A DNA stretch of 10,591 bases from Actinomycetota bacterium (GCA_005888465.1 VAYJ01000126.1:1-10591), one strand, 5' to 3'; counted from the first letter of the stretch, positions 1 through 6,315 are shown. The notes: a model not told the origin generated them from the sequence alone. Made by a program: numbers and translations.

Positions 1-538
1 AGGGACGCCCCTCGGCCATGGCTGCGAGCCCGCGCAGCCCGGCCTCCCAAACCGTAGGTAGCAGCAGCTCGCAGAAGACACTACGGCGAAGCCTCGGTCC
101 GTCGGCGATGACCTTGGTGAGCTGCCAGCGGCAGTGGTACGTGATGGTCGAGCCCCCGTCGTCCGGCTCGATCTCGTAGCGGTGGACCCAGCTCCCGTGG
201 AACGGCGGGTCGCTCTGCATCGTGCCCCGCGTCACGAACTCGAAGAGCGACCAGGGCGTCGCCTCGGTCACCGTCGAGTGGTCGTGCCAGACGCCGTGGG
301 AGGTGTAGCCGACGCTTCGGAACTCGGCGCCGACGGTGGCCGGCTCGAACGGGCAGTCGATCGCCAGCAGGTGCTGGAGCTTGGCCCCGTAGGCCTTGCC
401 GCCCCAGACCACGTGGGTCCTCAAGTCGGCTAGGACGTCGTAGACGGCCTGCGCCGAAGCGGCCGATCGGACAGAGGCGCTCCCGGTGAATCCGTCGCGG
501 AACTTCCGTTTGCCTCGCACGAGCAGGGTGGTGCTCAC
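1..538 (-). CDS. SRPBCC / polyketide-cyclase-like (START fold) protein, C-terminus off the window
   Basis: This leftward reading frame starts at a GTG and runs open through 179 codons to the window edge, so its C-terminus is missing. GGAGG lies four bases before the GTG, which fixes the start. The early stretch GSASVRSAASAQAVYDVLADLRTHVVWGG matches the opening strand and helix of the SRPBCC superfamily, in which a ligand-binding groove is formed by a long beta sheet over a C-terminal helix. Further on, alternating strands include FEFVTRG and ITYHCRWQL, and then a probable long helix (ELLLPTVWEAGLRGL). Members bind hydrophobic ligands or act as cyclases or aromatases, but nothing here identifies a ligand. 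No signal peptide or membrane segment is visible. It is divergently arranged with the flavoprotein gene at 649 and may share a control region with it. The family call is moderately firm; the specific function is unknown. Confidence 0.7.
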   Translation of the reverse strand, partial: MSTTLLVRGKRKFRDGFTGSASVRSAASAQAVYDVLADLRTHVVWGGKAYGAKLQHLLAIDCPFEPATVGAEFRSVGYTSHGVWHDHSTVTEATPWSLFEFVTRGTMQSDPPFHGSWVHRYEIEPDDGGSTITYHCRWQLTKVIADGPRLRRSVFCELLLPTVWEAGLRGLAAMAEGRP

Positions 539-550
539 GCCGCCTCCAAG

Positions 551-588
551 GTGAACGCCGAGTGAACGTTGGGGGATGTAGTCCCCCA
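551..588. promoter_or_regulatory. Candidate operator in the divergent spacer: direct repeat plus perfect palindrome
   Basis: GTGAACG occurs at 551-557 and again at 562-568, an 11-base period. Directly next to it, TGGGGGA-TGTAG-TCCCCCA (570-588) is a perfect inverted repeat with 7-base arms and a 5-base spacer. On the minus strand the spacer carries TACATC, a plausible -10 for the leftward SRPBCC gene, with a weak TTTAGG 18 bases upstream. A dimeric repressor bound here would cover that promoter. The binding role is inferred; the symmetry is read directly. Confidence 0.45.
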
Positions 589-634
589 GGGAGCCCAACC
601 TAAACGCGCCAACCAGGACTTTCCGGGCACTGGA

Positions 635-640
635 TAGGAT
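635..640 (+). promoter_or_regulatory. -10 element TAGGAT, probable leaderless transcript for the flavoprotein gene
   Basis: TAGGAT ends eight bases before the ATG at 649, and no Shine-Dalgarno sequence is visible between them. Transcription would therefore begin at or within a base or two of the start codon, a common arrangement in actinobacteria. The -35 region is weak. Confidence 0.4.
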
Positions 641-648
641 TCGCGCGC

Positions 649-1782
649 ATGTCGAAGCACGTCGTCATCCTGGGGGCTGGGTTCGCCGGGCTCGAGCTTG
701 CCGCTCGCCTGTCCGACTCGCTGCCCGGCGAGGCGCAGGTCACCCTCATCGACCAGAGCGATACGTTCCTGTTTGGCTACTCGAAGCTCGACATCACCTT
801 CGGGAATGCGAAGGCCGACGACCTCCACCTGCATTACCGCGACCTCGCCAAGCCGGGGGTGGCGTTTCGCCAGGAGTGCGTCACGTCCATCGACCCCGAG
901 TCGCGGTACGTGGAAACCGACAGCGCGAGCTACGACGCCGACATCCTGGTCGTGGCGCTGGGTGCCGACTACGACCCCGATGCGACACCGGGCTTTCGCG
1001 AAGGCGGGCTCGAGTACTACTCGGTCCCGGGTGCCGAGCGGCTCCGCGACGCGCTGCCGTCATTCGAGGGGGGACGCGTCGTGATCGCGGTCCTGGGCGA
1101 CGTATACAAGTGCCCGCCCGCGCCCTTCGAGGGAGCGTTCCTCCTGCACGACCACCTGGTGCGCCGCGGCCTGCGGGACGGGAGCGAGATCCGGGTCATG
1201 GGGCCGATGGAGGCGCCCGTGCCCATCGCGAAGGAGGTGACCGAGGCGCTCCTCGGAGGGATGGCCGAGCGCGACATCGAATTCACGGGTCGCACGCTGG
1301 TCACGCGCCTCGACGTCGATCGGAAGGTTGCCGAATTCGCCGACGGCGACGGGGTCGAGTACGACCTGTTCATCGGGATCCCCCGGCATCGGGTGCCGGC
1401 CGTGGTCGAGGAGTCGGGACTCGCCGTCGACGGTTGGGTGCCGGTCGACACGACGAACCTCGCGACGCGCTTCCCGGACGTGTACGCGCTCGGCGACGTC
1501 GCTGCCGCGAAGACCGCGAAGGCCGGCGTCTTCGCCGAGGGCGCAGCGCGTGCCGTCGCCGACGACATCATCGGCAAGCTGCGCGGAACGGGCCCGGGGG
1601 CGCCGTTCGACGGCGCGGGGAACTGCTACATCGAGTTCGGCGCCGGGCGGGTCGGCAAGGTCGAGGCGAACTTCCTGGGCGGGCCGAAGCCGACCGGGAA
1701 GCTGGTCGGTCCGTCACGCGAGCTTGCCGAGGAGAAGGCGGCGTTCGGATCGAGCCGTCGGGAGCGGTGGTTCGGGGAATGA
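649..1782 (+). CDS. FAD/NAD(P)-dependent oxidoreductase, sulfide:quinone reductase / flavocytochrome c sulfide dehydrogenase-like
   Basis: This 377-residue flavoprotein has an N-terminal dinucleotide-binding motif (VVILGAGFAGLELA, residues 5-18) and the second FAD motif YALGDVAAA (G282-D283). The segment VYKCPPAPFEGA, with Cys155, is the hallmark of the SQR/FCSD group, where this cysteine takes part in sulfide oxidation. Two further cysteines, Cys77 and Cys326 (in GNCYIEFG), are present, but only Cys155 sits in a clearly conserved motif. The family oxidises sulfide or related thiols through FAD and passes electrons to quinone or cytochrome; other members act as type II NADH dehydrogenases. 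The C-terminal tail is polar, with no obvious amphipathic membrane anchor, so quinone reduction is unproven. It probably forms an operon with the next gene (four-base overlap). The fold call is strong and the substrate uncertain. Confidence 0.85.
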   Translation: MSKHVVILGAGFAGLELAARLSDSLPGEAQVTLIDQSDTFLFGYSKLDITFGNAKADDLHLHYRDLAKPGVAFRQECVTSIDPESRYVETDSASYDADILVVALGADYDPDATPGFREGGLEYYSVPGAERLRDALPSFEGGRVVIAVLGDVYKCPPAPFEGAFLLHDHLVRRGLRDGSEIRVMGPMEAPVPIAKEVTEALLGGMAERDIEFTGRTLVTRLDVDRKVAEFADGDGVEYDLFIGIPRHRVPAVVEESGLAVDGWVPVDTTNLATRFPDVYALGDVAAAKTAKAGVFAEGAARAVADDIIGKLRGTGPGAPFDGAGNCYIEFGAGRVGKVEANFLGGPKPTGKLVGPSRELAEEKAAFGSSRRERWFGE

Positions 1783-2234
1783 GCGTTCGGACCTGGGGTG
1801 AGTTCGCGAAGGAGGAGCCGGACCTGGCGGCCTTCGGCGCGGAGCTCCTGCTGGGCGCGCAGGTTGCGTACCTGGCGACCGTACGGCCGGACGGCGTCCC
1901 ACGCGTGCATCCCGTCACGCCCATCCTCACCGACGAGGGGCTCTTCCTGTTCATGGAACCGACCTCGCCGAAGGGCCACGACCTGCGGTCCGGGAGCGGC
2001 TACTCCATGCACAACGCGGTGCCCGACATGAACGGCACGGGCGGGGAGTTCATCGTCTCGGGCAAAGGGTTCGCCGTGGAGGACGAGCAAACGCGGGCGA
2101 CTGTCTCCGACGCCGCTCGATACAAGCCGGTCGACCGCTACGTGCTGTTCGAGCTCAAGCTCGCCGAAGCGCGGTGCAACGGCTACGGCGACGTGCAGCT
2201 TCCAGCCACGAGACGGTGGTCGGCGGCTTCCTGA
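1779..2234 (+). CDS. Pyridoxamine 5'-phosphate oxidase-like FMN-binding split-barrel protein
   Basis: This 151-residue protein starts at an ATG whose last bases overlap the TGA of the flavoprotein gene (ATGA), implying translational coupling. A longer upstream reading of the same frame only shadows the flavoprotein gene. AYLATVRPDGVPRVHPVTPI (residues 30-49) is the typical opening of the split beta-barrel, followed by GLFLFMEPTSPKGHDLR, where FMN or F420 phosphate is usually contacted, and GGEFIVSGKGFAVED. The family includes pyridoxamine oxidases, F420-dependent reductases and haem-binding relatives, and sequence reading alone cannot tell them apart. The short C-terminus is basic (PATRRWSAAS). 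No signal peptide is seen, so it is probably cytosolic. Its pairing with an FAD enzyme suggests a shared redox task, but that is inference. Confidence 0.82.
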   Translation: MSVRTWGEFAKEEPDLAAFGAELLLGAQVAYLATVRPDGVPRVHPVTPILTDEGLFLFMEPTSPKGHDLRSGSGYSMHNAVPDMNGTGGEFIVSGKGFAVEDEQTRATVSDAARYKPVDRYVLFELKLAEARCNGYGDVQLPATRRWSAAS

Positions 2235-2366
2235 GGACGAACCGGGACCTCGGCACCGGGCCCCGGGTACCGGCTCGGCCTTCACGTATGTAGCCAACGC
2301 CGTAGCGGGGCGCGCCCGCGAAAGATCAGTCAGCCGGGCGATGTTCCGCGTGTCCCGTTGTACCGA

Positions 2367-2392
2367 TCCTCGAAGGACAGTCGAGGAAGGAG
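2367..2392 (+). promoter_or_regulatory. Leader hairpin running into a strong Shine-Dalgarno sequence
   Basis: TCCTCGA (2367-2373) and TCGAGGA (2381-2387) are perfect inverted repeats with a seven-base loop. The right arm overlaps the first bases of GGAAGGAG (2385-2392), a very strong ribosome binding site. Folding would mask part of that site, so the hairpin could tune translation of the exported protein. The site lies seven bases before ACG at 2400, the only codon placed to be served by it. Confidence 0.4.
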
Positions 2393-2399
2393 CTGCACC

Positions 2400-2786
2400 A
2401 CGAAGCGGATCGCGCCGGTGGTTGCGTTCGTCGTGCTCCTGGCGCTACCCGCCACGCTCGCCGCAACCCACGCCGCACTCTCCGCGTCGAGCGGAGCCTG
2501 CGGTACGGGCTCGAGCGGGTCGGCCTCGAACTCGAATGCGAGCTCGGCGTCGACCGGTGCGACGGGCGGTGGCGGTGGCCCGCAGGGCGGTGGCGGATCG
2601 GGGTCGGGCGGCGGGTCGAACGGAGGCTCGCTGGGCAACGACCTGTCCGGGCTGGGCCTGCACGCCCACGGCACGTCGAACGGGGCTCAGGCCGACGGCC
2701 AGAGCACCGGTGGCAACAGCGCCGGGTCGGGCTGGCGTTGCGCGCCTCCCCGGACCTCTCGACCCGAGTCGAAGACGTTCCCCTAG
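2400..2786 (+). CDS. Small exported Gly/Ser/Asn-rich protein, probable ACG start
   Basis: From ACG at 2400 the frame encodes 128 residues. It opens with a basic tip (KR), a hydrophobic core (IAPVVAFVVLLALPATLA) and then ATHA-ALSASSG, a convincing Sec signal peptide with cleavage likely near AATHA. The remainder is low complexity, rich in Gly, Ser, Asn and Thr, with runs such as GGGGGPQGGGGSGSGGG. It ends in a basic, proline-containing tail. The same frame can be opened from TTG at 2358 (142 residues), but that codon has no ribosome binding site and would bury the signal peptide behind 15 extra residues. An ACG start is rare, so the original ATG may have mutated and the gene may be weakly expressed or dying. 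The function is not recognised; a surface or wall-associated role is a guess from composition. Two cysteines occur in the mature part. Confidence 0.5.
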   Translation, partial: TKRIAPVVAFVVLLALPATLAATHAALSASSGACGTGSSGSASNSNASSASTGATGGGGGPQGGGGSGSGGGSNGGSLGNDLSGLGLHAHGTSNGAQADGQSTGGNSAGSGWRCAPPRTSRPESKTFP

Positions 2787-2845
2787 GTCTTCGAGCCACC
2801 TCGTCATTTCGGGCAGGGGATAGGAGAAATAGGCTCCCTGGGTAC

Positions 2846-2874
2846 TTGGTGCTCCTGAGCGCTCGGCATACATT
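2846..2874 (+). promoter_or_regulatory. Sigma-70-type promoter of the diguanylate cyclase gene
   Basis: TTGGTG (2846-2851) and TACATT (2869-2874) are separated by exactly 17 bases. Transcription would start near 2881, giving a leader of about 33 bases with GAGG at 2902-2905, eight bases before the ATG. This is one of the two best-formed promoters in the window. It means the cyclase gene need not depend on read-through from upstream. Confidence 0.55.
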
Positions 2875-2913
2875 GGTCCTCTCAGCCGGACAGCCAGCAA
2901 CGAGGTCGAGCCG

Positions 2914-4770
2914 ATGCCAATCGAATCCCCGCCTCGATATCGCCCGGCGCTTCTCAGTCCGCCCCGACTTCGCAGGTTCGGGACCCGTCCGGGTGCGCTC
3001 GCCGGCTTCGCTCTCCGGCTCGTGCTCGTCGCAGGTGCCTACTACGTCGCCGGACGCCTCAGCCTTCGCGTGTCCCTCGTTCAGCGGCAAGTCACCCCCA
3101 TCTGGCCGCCGACCGGGATCGCCGTGGTCGCCTTGCTGCTCTGGGGTCGTCGGGTCTGGCCGGCGATCGCCGTGGCAGCGTTCCTCGTAAACGCCCCGAT
3201 CGGTCCGAACCCGCTCGTCGCGGCGGCCATCGCTGCCGGGAACACCCTCGCACCGCTCCTCGCGGCAACCCTATTGACGCGGGCGGGCTTCCGGCCCGAG
3301 CTCGACCGTCTCCGGGACGCTTTGGCCCTCATCTTCCTTGGCGCGCTCCTCAGCATGACGGTCAGTGCCACCGTCGGGACAGTCGCCCTCGCCTCGGTTC
3401 GGCGCACCTCGACTGCGGGCTTCTGGGGAACGTGGTCCGTGTGGTGGACCGGAGACGCGATGGGAGTCCTGGTGGTTGCCCCATTCCTGTTGAGCCTTCG
3501 TGGGATCCGCCGCCCCCGAGGGACGAGTTGGCGACGATGGGCGGAGGCGTCGGCCGTGCTGGCGGGCACCGCGCTCGTGGCCTTCGCCATCATGCACTCG
3601 CGTCTGCGCCTCGAATACCTGGTGTTCCCGTTGCTCGGCTGGGCGGCGTGGCGGTTCGGCCAGCGAGGAGCCGCTCCGGCGGCACTCATCACCTCGGCGA
3701 TCGCCATCTGGGCGGCTGTCGATGGCACCGGCCCGTTCGCGGGGTTGGGCCTTGCGCAGAAGATGGTCACCCTGCAGGTCTTCAACGCGAGCGTCGCCCT
3801 CGCCTCGTTCGTGCTCGCGGCCCTCGTGGCCGAACGCCGCCGGGCAGAGCAGGAGCTCCGGCAAAGCGAGAGCCGGACGAGCGGGCTCTTGGCCTCGGCG
3901 CCCAACGCCATCCTGGCCGTCGGGGAGGACGGTCGCATCCGGCTCGCCAACGCCCAGGCCGAGACGATGTTCGGCTACGAGCCACAGGAGCTGCTCGGTC
4001 TGCCCGTCGAGGCCCTGGTGCCCGTTGGCCTCCGGGCCGTGCACGAGCGTCATCGCGCCACCTATCTCATGGATCCCGGGACGCGGCCGATGGGGCTGGG
4101 GCTGGATCTGGCCGCCCGACGAAAGGACGGCTCCGAGTTCCCCGTTGAGATCGGGCTCAGCTGGCACGGCTCGCCTGAAGGCGGCGAGATCACCTGCGTG
4201 GTGAGCGACATCACCGAGCGCAAGCGGGCCGAGCAGGAGATCGCCTACCTCGCCTATCACGACAAACTCACCGGGTTGGCGAACCGGGCCAAGTTCGACG
4301 ACCAGCTGGGGGTGGCCCTCGCCCGGGCGCGCCGCTCGGGCGGCGCTGTGGCGGTCCTGAGCATCGACATCGACGGCCTGAAGCGGGTGAACGACCAGTT
4401 CGGCCACGCGGCCGGAGACGAGCTCATCGCGGAGAGCGGTGCCCGCCTTCGCGGCGTAGCGAGGGAGACCGACCTGGTCGCTCGCCAAGGAGGAGACGAG
4501 TTCCTGATCCTGCTGACGGATCTGCCCCAGGACCCAACCGGCTCATACCGGGATGCCCAGGCAGTGGTGAAGGAGGTGGCCCGCCGGGTCCGCGACCGGT
4601 TCGCGGCCCCGTTCCCCATCGGCGACACCGAGCTCGCGATGACGGCGAGCGTCGGGATCAGCATCGCTCCGATTGACGCCACCGATGCGAGCACCCTGCT
4701 TCGAAACGCCGACACCGCCATGTACCGCAGCAAGCAGGCCGGTAGCGGCGAGTTCGTGCTGTATAAGTAG
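2914..4770 (+). CDS. Membrane-bound diguanylate cyclase, MASE1-PAS-GGDEF
   Basis: This 618-residue sensor enzyme should make cyclic di-GMP from two GTP at the inner face of the membrane. Residues about 28-307 form a MASE1 domain of several hydrophobic helices, with the typical IWPPTGIA (63-70). A short basic/acidic linker (AERRRAEQELRQSES) leads to a PAS domain at about 318-433, ending in VSDITERKRAEQE, the usual PAS-to-output connector. The GGDEF domain (about 445-615) begins with the HDKLTGLANR motif and has an intact GGDEF at 526-530. RETD at 517-520, five residues before it, is the inhibitory I-site, so product feedback is expected. No EAL or HD-GYP phosphodiesterase domain follows. MASE1 and PAS ligands are unknown. 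The catalytic role is well supported by motifs; the signal is not. Confidence 0.92.
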   Translation: MPIESPPRYRPALLSPPRLRRFGTRPGALAGFALRLVLVAGAYYVAGRLSLRVSLVQRQVTPIWPPTGIAVVALLLWGRRVWPAIAVAAFLVNAPIGPNPLVAAAIAAGNTLAPLLAATLLTRAGFRPELDRLRDALALIFLGALLSMTVSATVGTVALASVRRTSTAGFWGTWSVWWTGDAMGVLVVAPFLLSLRGIRRPRGTSWRRWAEASAVLAGTALVAFAIMHSRLRLEYLVFPLLGWAAWRFGQRGAAPAALITSAIAIWAAVDGTGPFAGLGLAQKMVTLQVFNASVALASFVLAALVAERRRAEQELRQSESRTSGLLASAPNAILAVGEDGRIRLANAQAETMFGYEPQELLGLPVEALVPVGLRAVHERHRATYLMDPGTRPMGLGLDLAARRKDGSEFPVEIGLSWHGSPEGGEITCVVSDITERKRAEQEIAYLAYHDKLTGLANRAKFDDQLGVALARARRSGGAVAVLSIDIDGLKRVNDQFGHAAGDELIAESGARLRGVARETDLVARQGGDEFLILLTDLPQDPTGSYRDAQAVVKEVARRVRDRFAAPFPIGDTELAMTASVGISIAPIDATDASTLLRNADTAMYRSKQAGSGEFVLYK

Positions 4771-4876
4771 GGCGTCGTGGGCAGCCGACCGGACGTCAGT
4801 CCGTTACCGAATGGTGCGGCCTGCCTGAATCCTCTGTGCCCATCTGGCCCGGGTCTGCGCCGAGCTCCGGGTCCCC
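4771..4876. other. Intergenic stretch before the left repeat copy
   Basis: These 106 bases follow the cyclase stop codon. I see no coding frame, no T-rich terminator and no resemblance to the sequence that precedes the right repeat copy, apart from the last few bases (CCCC), which match it if a one-base gap is allowed. The boundary of the duplicated segment therefore lies here. Confidence 0.5.
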
Positions 4877-5042
4877 GCCCAGTTTGTCCGGGGCTCGGGT
4901 CGGTGGAACACTGTGCACGCACACCGACCCTGGAGGATCGACATGACCGACTCGGCACTCTTCATCGGATGGGGCGCGACCGCCGCCGGCCGCGAGCGCA
5001 GGTCCGTCGAGCTGTTCGGGGAGTCCTTGAAATACCTCACCG
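4877..5042 (+). repeat. Direct repeat, left copy (166 bases)
   Basis: This segment matches 5881-6046 at 165 of 166 positions; the one difference is C4929 against T5933. It contains the leader, ribosome binding site, ATG and first 33 codons of the small gene whose complete copy starts at 5947. Downstream of 5042 the similarity stops abruptly. The repeat is much longer than an insertion-sequence target duplication, and no terminal inverted repeats or transposase accompany it. Confidence 0.95.
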
Positions 5043-5128
5043 CTGATGTATGGCTTCGATCGTCCGAGGGTCGAGCAGGGCGCTCGCCTCGAACGGCTCG
5101 ATGCTGTACAGGTGGAAGGCATCGTTGA
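4943..5128 (+). pseudogene. Truncated and fused copy of the small 122-residue protein gene
   Basis: Residues 1-33 (MTDSALFIGWGATAAG through SLKYLT) are identical to the start of the intact gene at 5947. The frame then crosses the repeat boundary at 5042 and continues for 28 residues (ADVWLRSSEG to RHR) that are simply the antisense reading of the neighbouring leftward membrane gene. The 61-residue result has lost about three quarters of the original domain and is unlikely to fold as the parent does. GGAGG and the whole leader are preserved, so it may still be transcribed and translated. It overlaps the 3' end of the leftward gene by about 90 bases in antisense orientation. I treat it as a gene fragment; a functional short peptide cannot be excluded. 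Confidence 0.75.
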
Positions 5129-5768
5129 ACCTGCCCAGCTCGGTCGTTCGTCGCGTCATCCCATCCGGTAGCGAGAAGGGCCTGGATCGAGCCGGCCGGA
5201 CCACGACGGTTGGCAGGTCGCCCCCCACTCGCACCGCTGCACAGCTCAGCACGGACAATCCACTCACGCGGCGCGGGGCTCTTCCCTTTTCGCCAAGGAG
5301 GTCCCCATGGACAACCTCGAACACCCTCAACTCGACTCCTTCCACCTTCATCTCCGCCACGGTCGACCAGAGATGGGACAGGGGCCGCTCGAAGAGGGGG
5401 AGAGCGATCAGCTTGGATCCGAGGTCGGGCGCGAAGCGGGCTGGGTGCACCGATGTCGGCAGGTGTGGACGACCCCGCCGGCGCCTGCTCAAGGCCTTGT
5501 CGACCGAGCGGAGCCTGGACGCTCCGAGCCACGATCCCCCCAGAATGGGAAGTGTGTACAGACCAAGCCAGAACGCGAGCCCGCCGAGCGCGGCTGGGAG
5601 CTCGGTGGGTCGACCATGAAACGCCTGCCAGGCTTCGAAGGCGATAACGCCTGCCCAGAGCACCATGTACGGGACGACGGCGACCGCCGCCACGACTTTC
5701 GCCACCGGTCCCAAGACGGGAGCCCTTCTCAAAACCCCACCCTTTCGCGTTCCCCTCTCTCTAAGCAC
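5037..5768 (-). CDS. Two-helix membrane protein of unknown function, 3' end truncated at the repeat junction
   Basis: This leftward frame encodes 243 residues. Two hydrophobic helices at about 22-46 (VAKVVAAVAVVPYMVLWAGV) and 59-82 are followed by an arginine-rich turn (SRRRRGR) and a soluble domain. Near its end come VVVRPARSRPF, FNDAFHLYS and SALLDPRTIEAI, a pattern I associate with uncharacterised actinobacterial membrane proteins, some of them DUF3137-like. That pattern is normally followed by more sequence. Here the last native codon is Gln242; Arg243 and the TGA come from the repeat on the other strand, so the C-terminus is lost. The GTG start at 5768 has no clear ribosome binding site, and a TTG about 14 codons later is an alternative. 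The gene is probably damaged; whether the truncated protein works is unknown. Confidence 0.6.
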   Translation of the reverse strand: MLRERGTRKGGVLRRAPVLGPVAKVVAAVAVVPYMVLWAGVIAFEAWQAFHGRPTELPAALGGLAFWLGLYTLPILGGSWLGASRLRSVDKALSRRRRGRPHLPTSVHPARFAPDLGSKLIALPLFERPLSHLWSTVAEMKVEGVELRVFEVVHGDLLGEKGRAPRRVSGLSVLSCAAVRVGGDLPTVVVRPARSRPFSLPDGMTRRTTELGRFNDAFHLYSIEPFEASALLDPRTIEAIHQR

Positions 5769-5779
5769 CGCAGGTTCTC

Positions 5780-5803
5780 TGCCACCTTATCGGCCGATTG
5801 GCA
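5780..5803. promoter_or_regulatory. Nested inverted repeat upstream of the membrane protein gene
   Basis: ATCGGCCGAT (5789-5798) is a perfect ten-base palindrome, framed by TGCCA (5780-5784) and its complement TGGCA (5799-5803). It lies 12 bases upstream of the GTG at 5768 on the leftward strand and upstream of the rightward small gene. It could be an operator for either; no known box is recognised. Confidence 0.3.
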
Positions 5804-5873
5804 CGCCCCATAGAGTCGCGGCCAAGGGGGAGTGCTCGAACGGGTTATGGCCAAGCCGGGGGGCGCACCACCC

Positions 5874-5934
5874 AGCCCCGGCCCAGTTTGTCCGGGGCTC
5901 GGGTCGGTGGAACACTGTGCACGCACACCGACTC
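5874..5934 (+). promoter_or_regulatory. Two tandem hairpins in the leader of the small 122-residue protein gene
   Basis: The first hairpin pairs AGCCCCGG (5874-5881) with CCGGGGCT (5892-5899) around a ten-base loop. The second pairs GGGTCGGTG (5901-5909) with CACCGACTC (5926-5934) around a 16-base loop that contains the palindrome GTGCAC. The second stem ends one base before the ribosome binding site (GGAGG, 5936-5940). If transcription starts upstream of 5874 both could form in RNA and affect ribosome access. Alternatively TTGTCC (5888-5893) and AACACT (5911-5916), 17 bases apart, form a promoter here, in which case the symmetry acts in DNA. The left copy keeps the second hairpin but only part of the first. 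Confidence 0.4.
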
Positions 5935-6046
5935 TGGAGGATCGACATGACCGACTCGGCACTCTTCATCGGATGGGGCGCGACCGCCGCCGGCCGCGAG
6001 CGCAGGTCCGTCGAGCTGTTCGGGGAGTCCTTGAAATACCTCACCG
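5881..6046 (+). repeat. Direct repeat, right copy (166 bases)
   Basis: This is the counterpart of 4877-5042, offset by exactly 1004 bases. Here the sequence continues in frame into a complete gene, so this copy looks like the parental arrangement, or at least the functional one. The left boundary falls inside the first leader hairpin, whose left arm is complete only in this copy. Confidence 0.95.
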
Positions 6047-6315
6047 GGCTGCTCGCCGAGGGCCGCATCGCCTCGGTCGAGCCCTTCTTCCTGGAGCCCC
6101 ACGGCGGGGACCTCGAGGGGTTCTTCCTGGTCCGGGGCGAGCTCGCCGAGCTCAACAAGATCCGCGGTGAGGACGACTTCCAGCGGATGGCCGTCCGCGC
6201 CCAGGTGATCGTTCAGAACTTCGGCGTCGTCGGCGCGATCACCGGCGAACGGCTGAACAGCCACATGGCCTGGTTCGCCGAGGCGGCCCGCCAGGTGGAC
6301 GCGAAGCCCTCGTAG
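5947..6315 (+). CDS. Small conserved-looking protein of unknown function (YCII-like candidate)
   Basis: This 122-residue protein starts at an ATG six bases after GGAGG. An in-frame extension upstream to 5665 would read through the leader and the divergent gene and is rejected. The segments VEPFFLEPHGGDLEGFFLVRGE (about residues 39-60) and VQNFGVVGAITGE suggest a compact alpha/beta fold of the kind seen in YCII-like or dimeric ferredoxin-like proteins, where glycine-rich turns separate strands. I recall similar short hypothetical proteins in bacteria but cannot name a function. The protein has no signal peptide, no membrane helix and no cysteine, so it is probably cytosolic. Its stop codon lies only five bases from the stop of the convergent propeller gene, leaving no room for a terminator between them. 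The first 33 codons are duplicated at 4943. Confidence 0.8.
   Translation: MTDSALFIGWGATAAGRERRSVELFGESLKYLTGLLAEGRIASVEPFFLEPHGGDLEGFFLVRGELAELNKIRGEDDFQRMAVRAQVIVQNFGVVGAITGERLNSHMAWFAEAARQVDAKPS

Noticed and set aside
876..1778. Long upstream extension of the PPOX-like gene
   Set aside because: It overlaps the well-supported flavoprotein gene, is Arg/Gly-rich and lacks motifs. The protein family match begins only at 1779.
2255..2280. GC-rich inverted sequence after the PPOX gene as a terminator
   Set aside because: The arms pair poorly, with no usable loop, and no T-run follows.
2787..2913. Cyclic di-GMP riboswitch upstream of the cyclase gene
   Set aside because: The spacer is short, a promoter occupies much of it, only about 33 leader bases remain, and no riboswitch core sequence or stems could be found.
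3271..4488. A 405-codon minus-strand frame opposite the diguanylate cyclase
   Set aside because: It is antisense to MASE1-PAS-GGDEF, with composition typical of a shadow frame and no domain.
4877..6046. Insertion sequence or integron-like element between the direct repeats
   Set aside because: The repeats are 166 bases and contain gene sequence, there are no terminal inverted repeats, and the spacer encodes a membrane protein, not a transposase or integrase.
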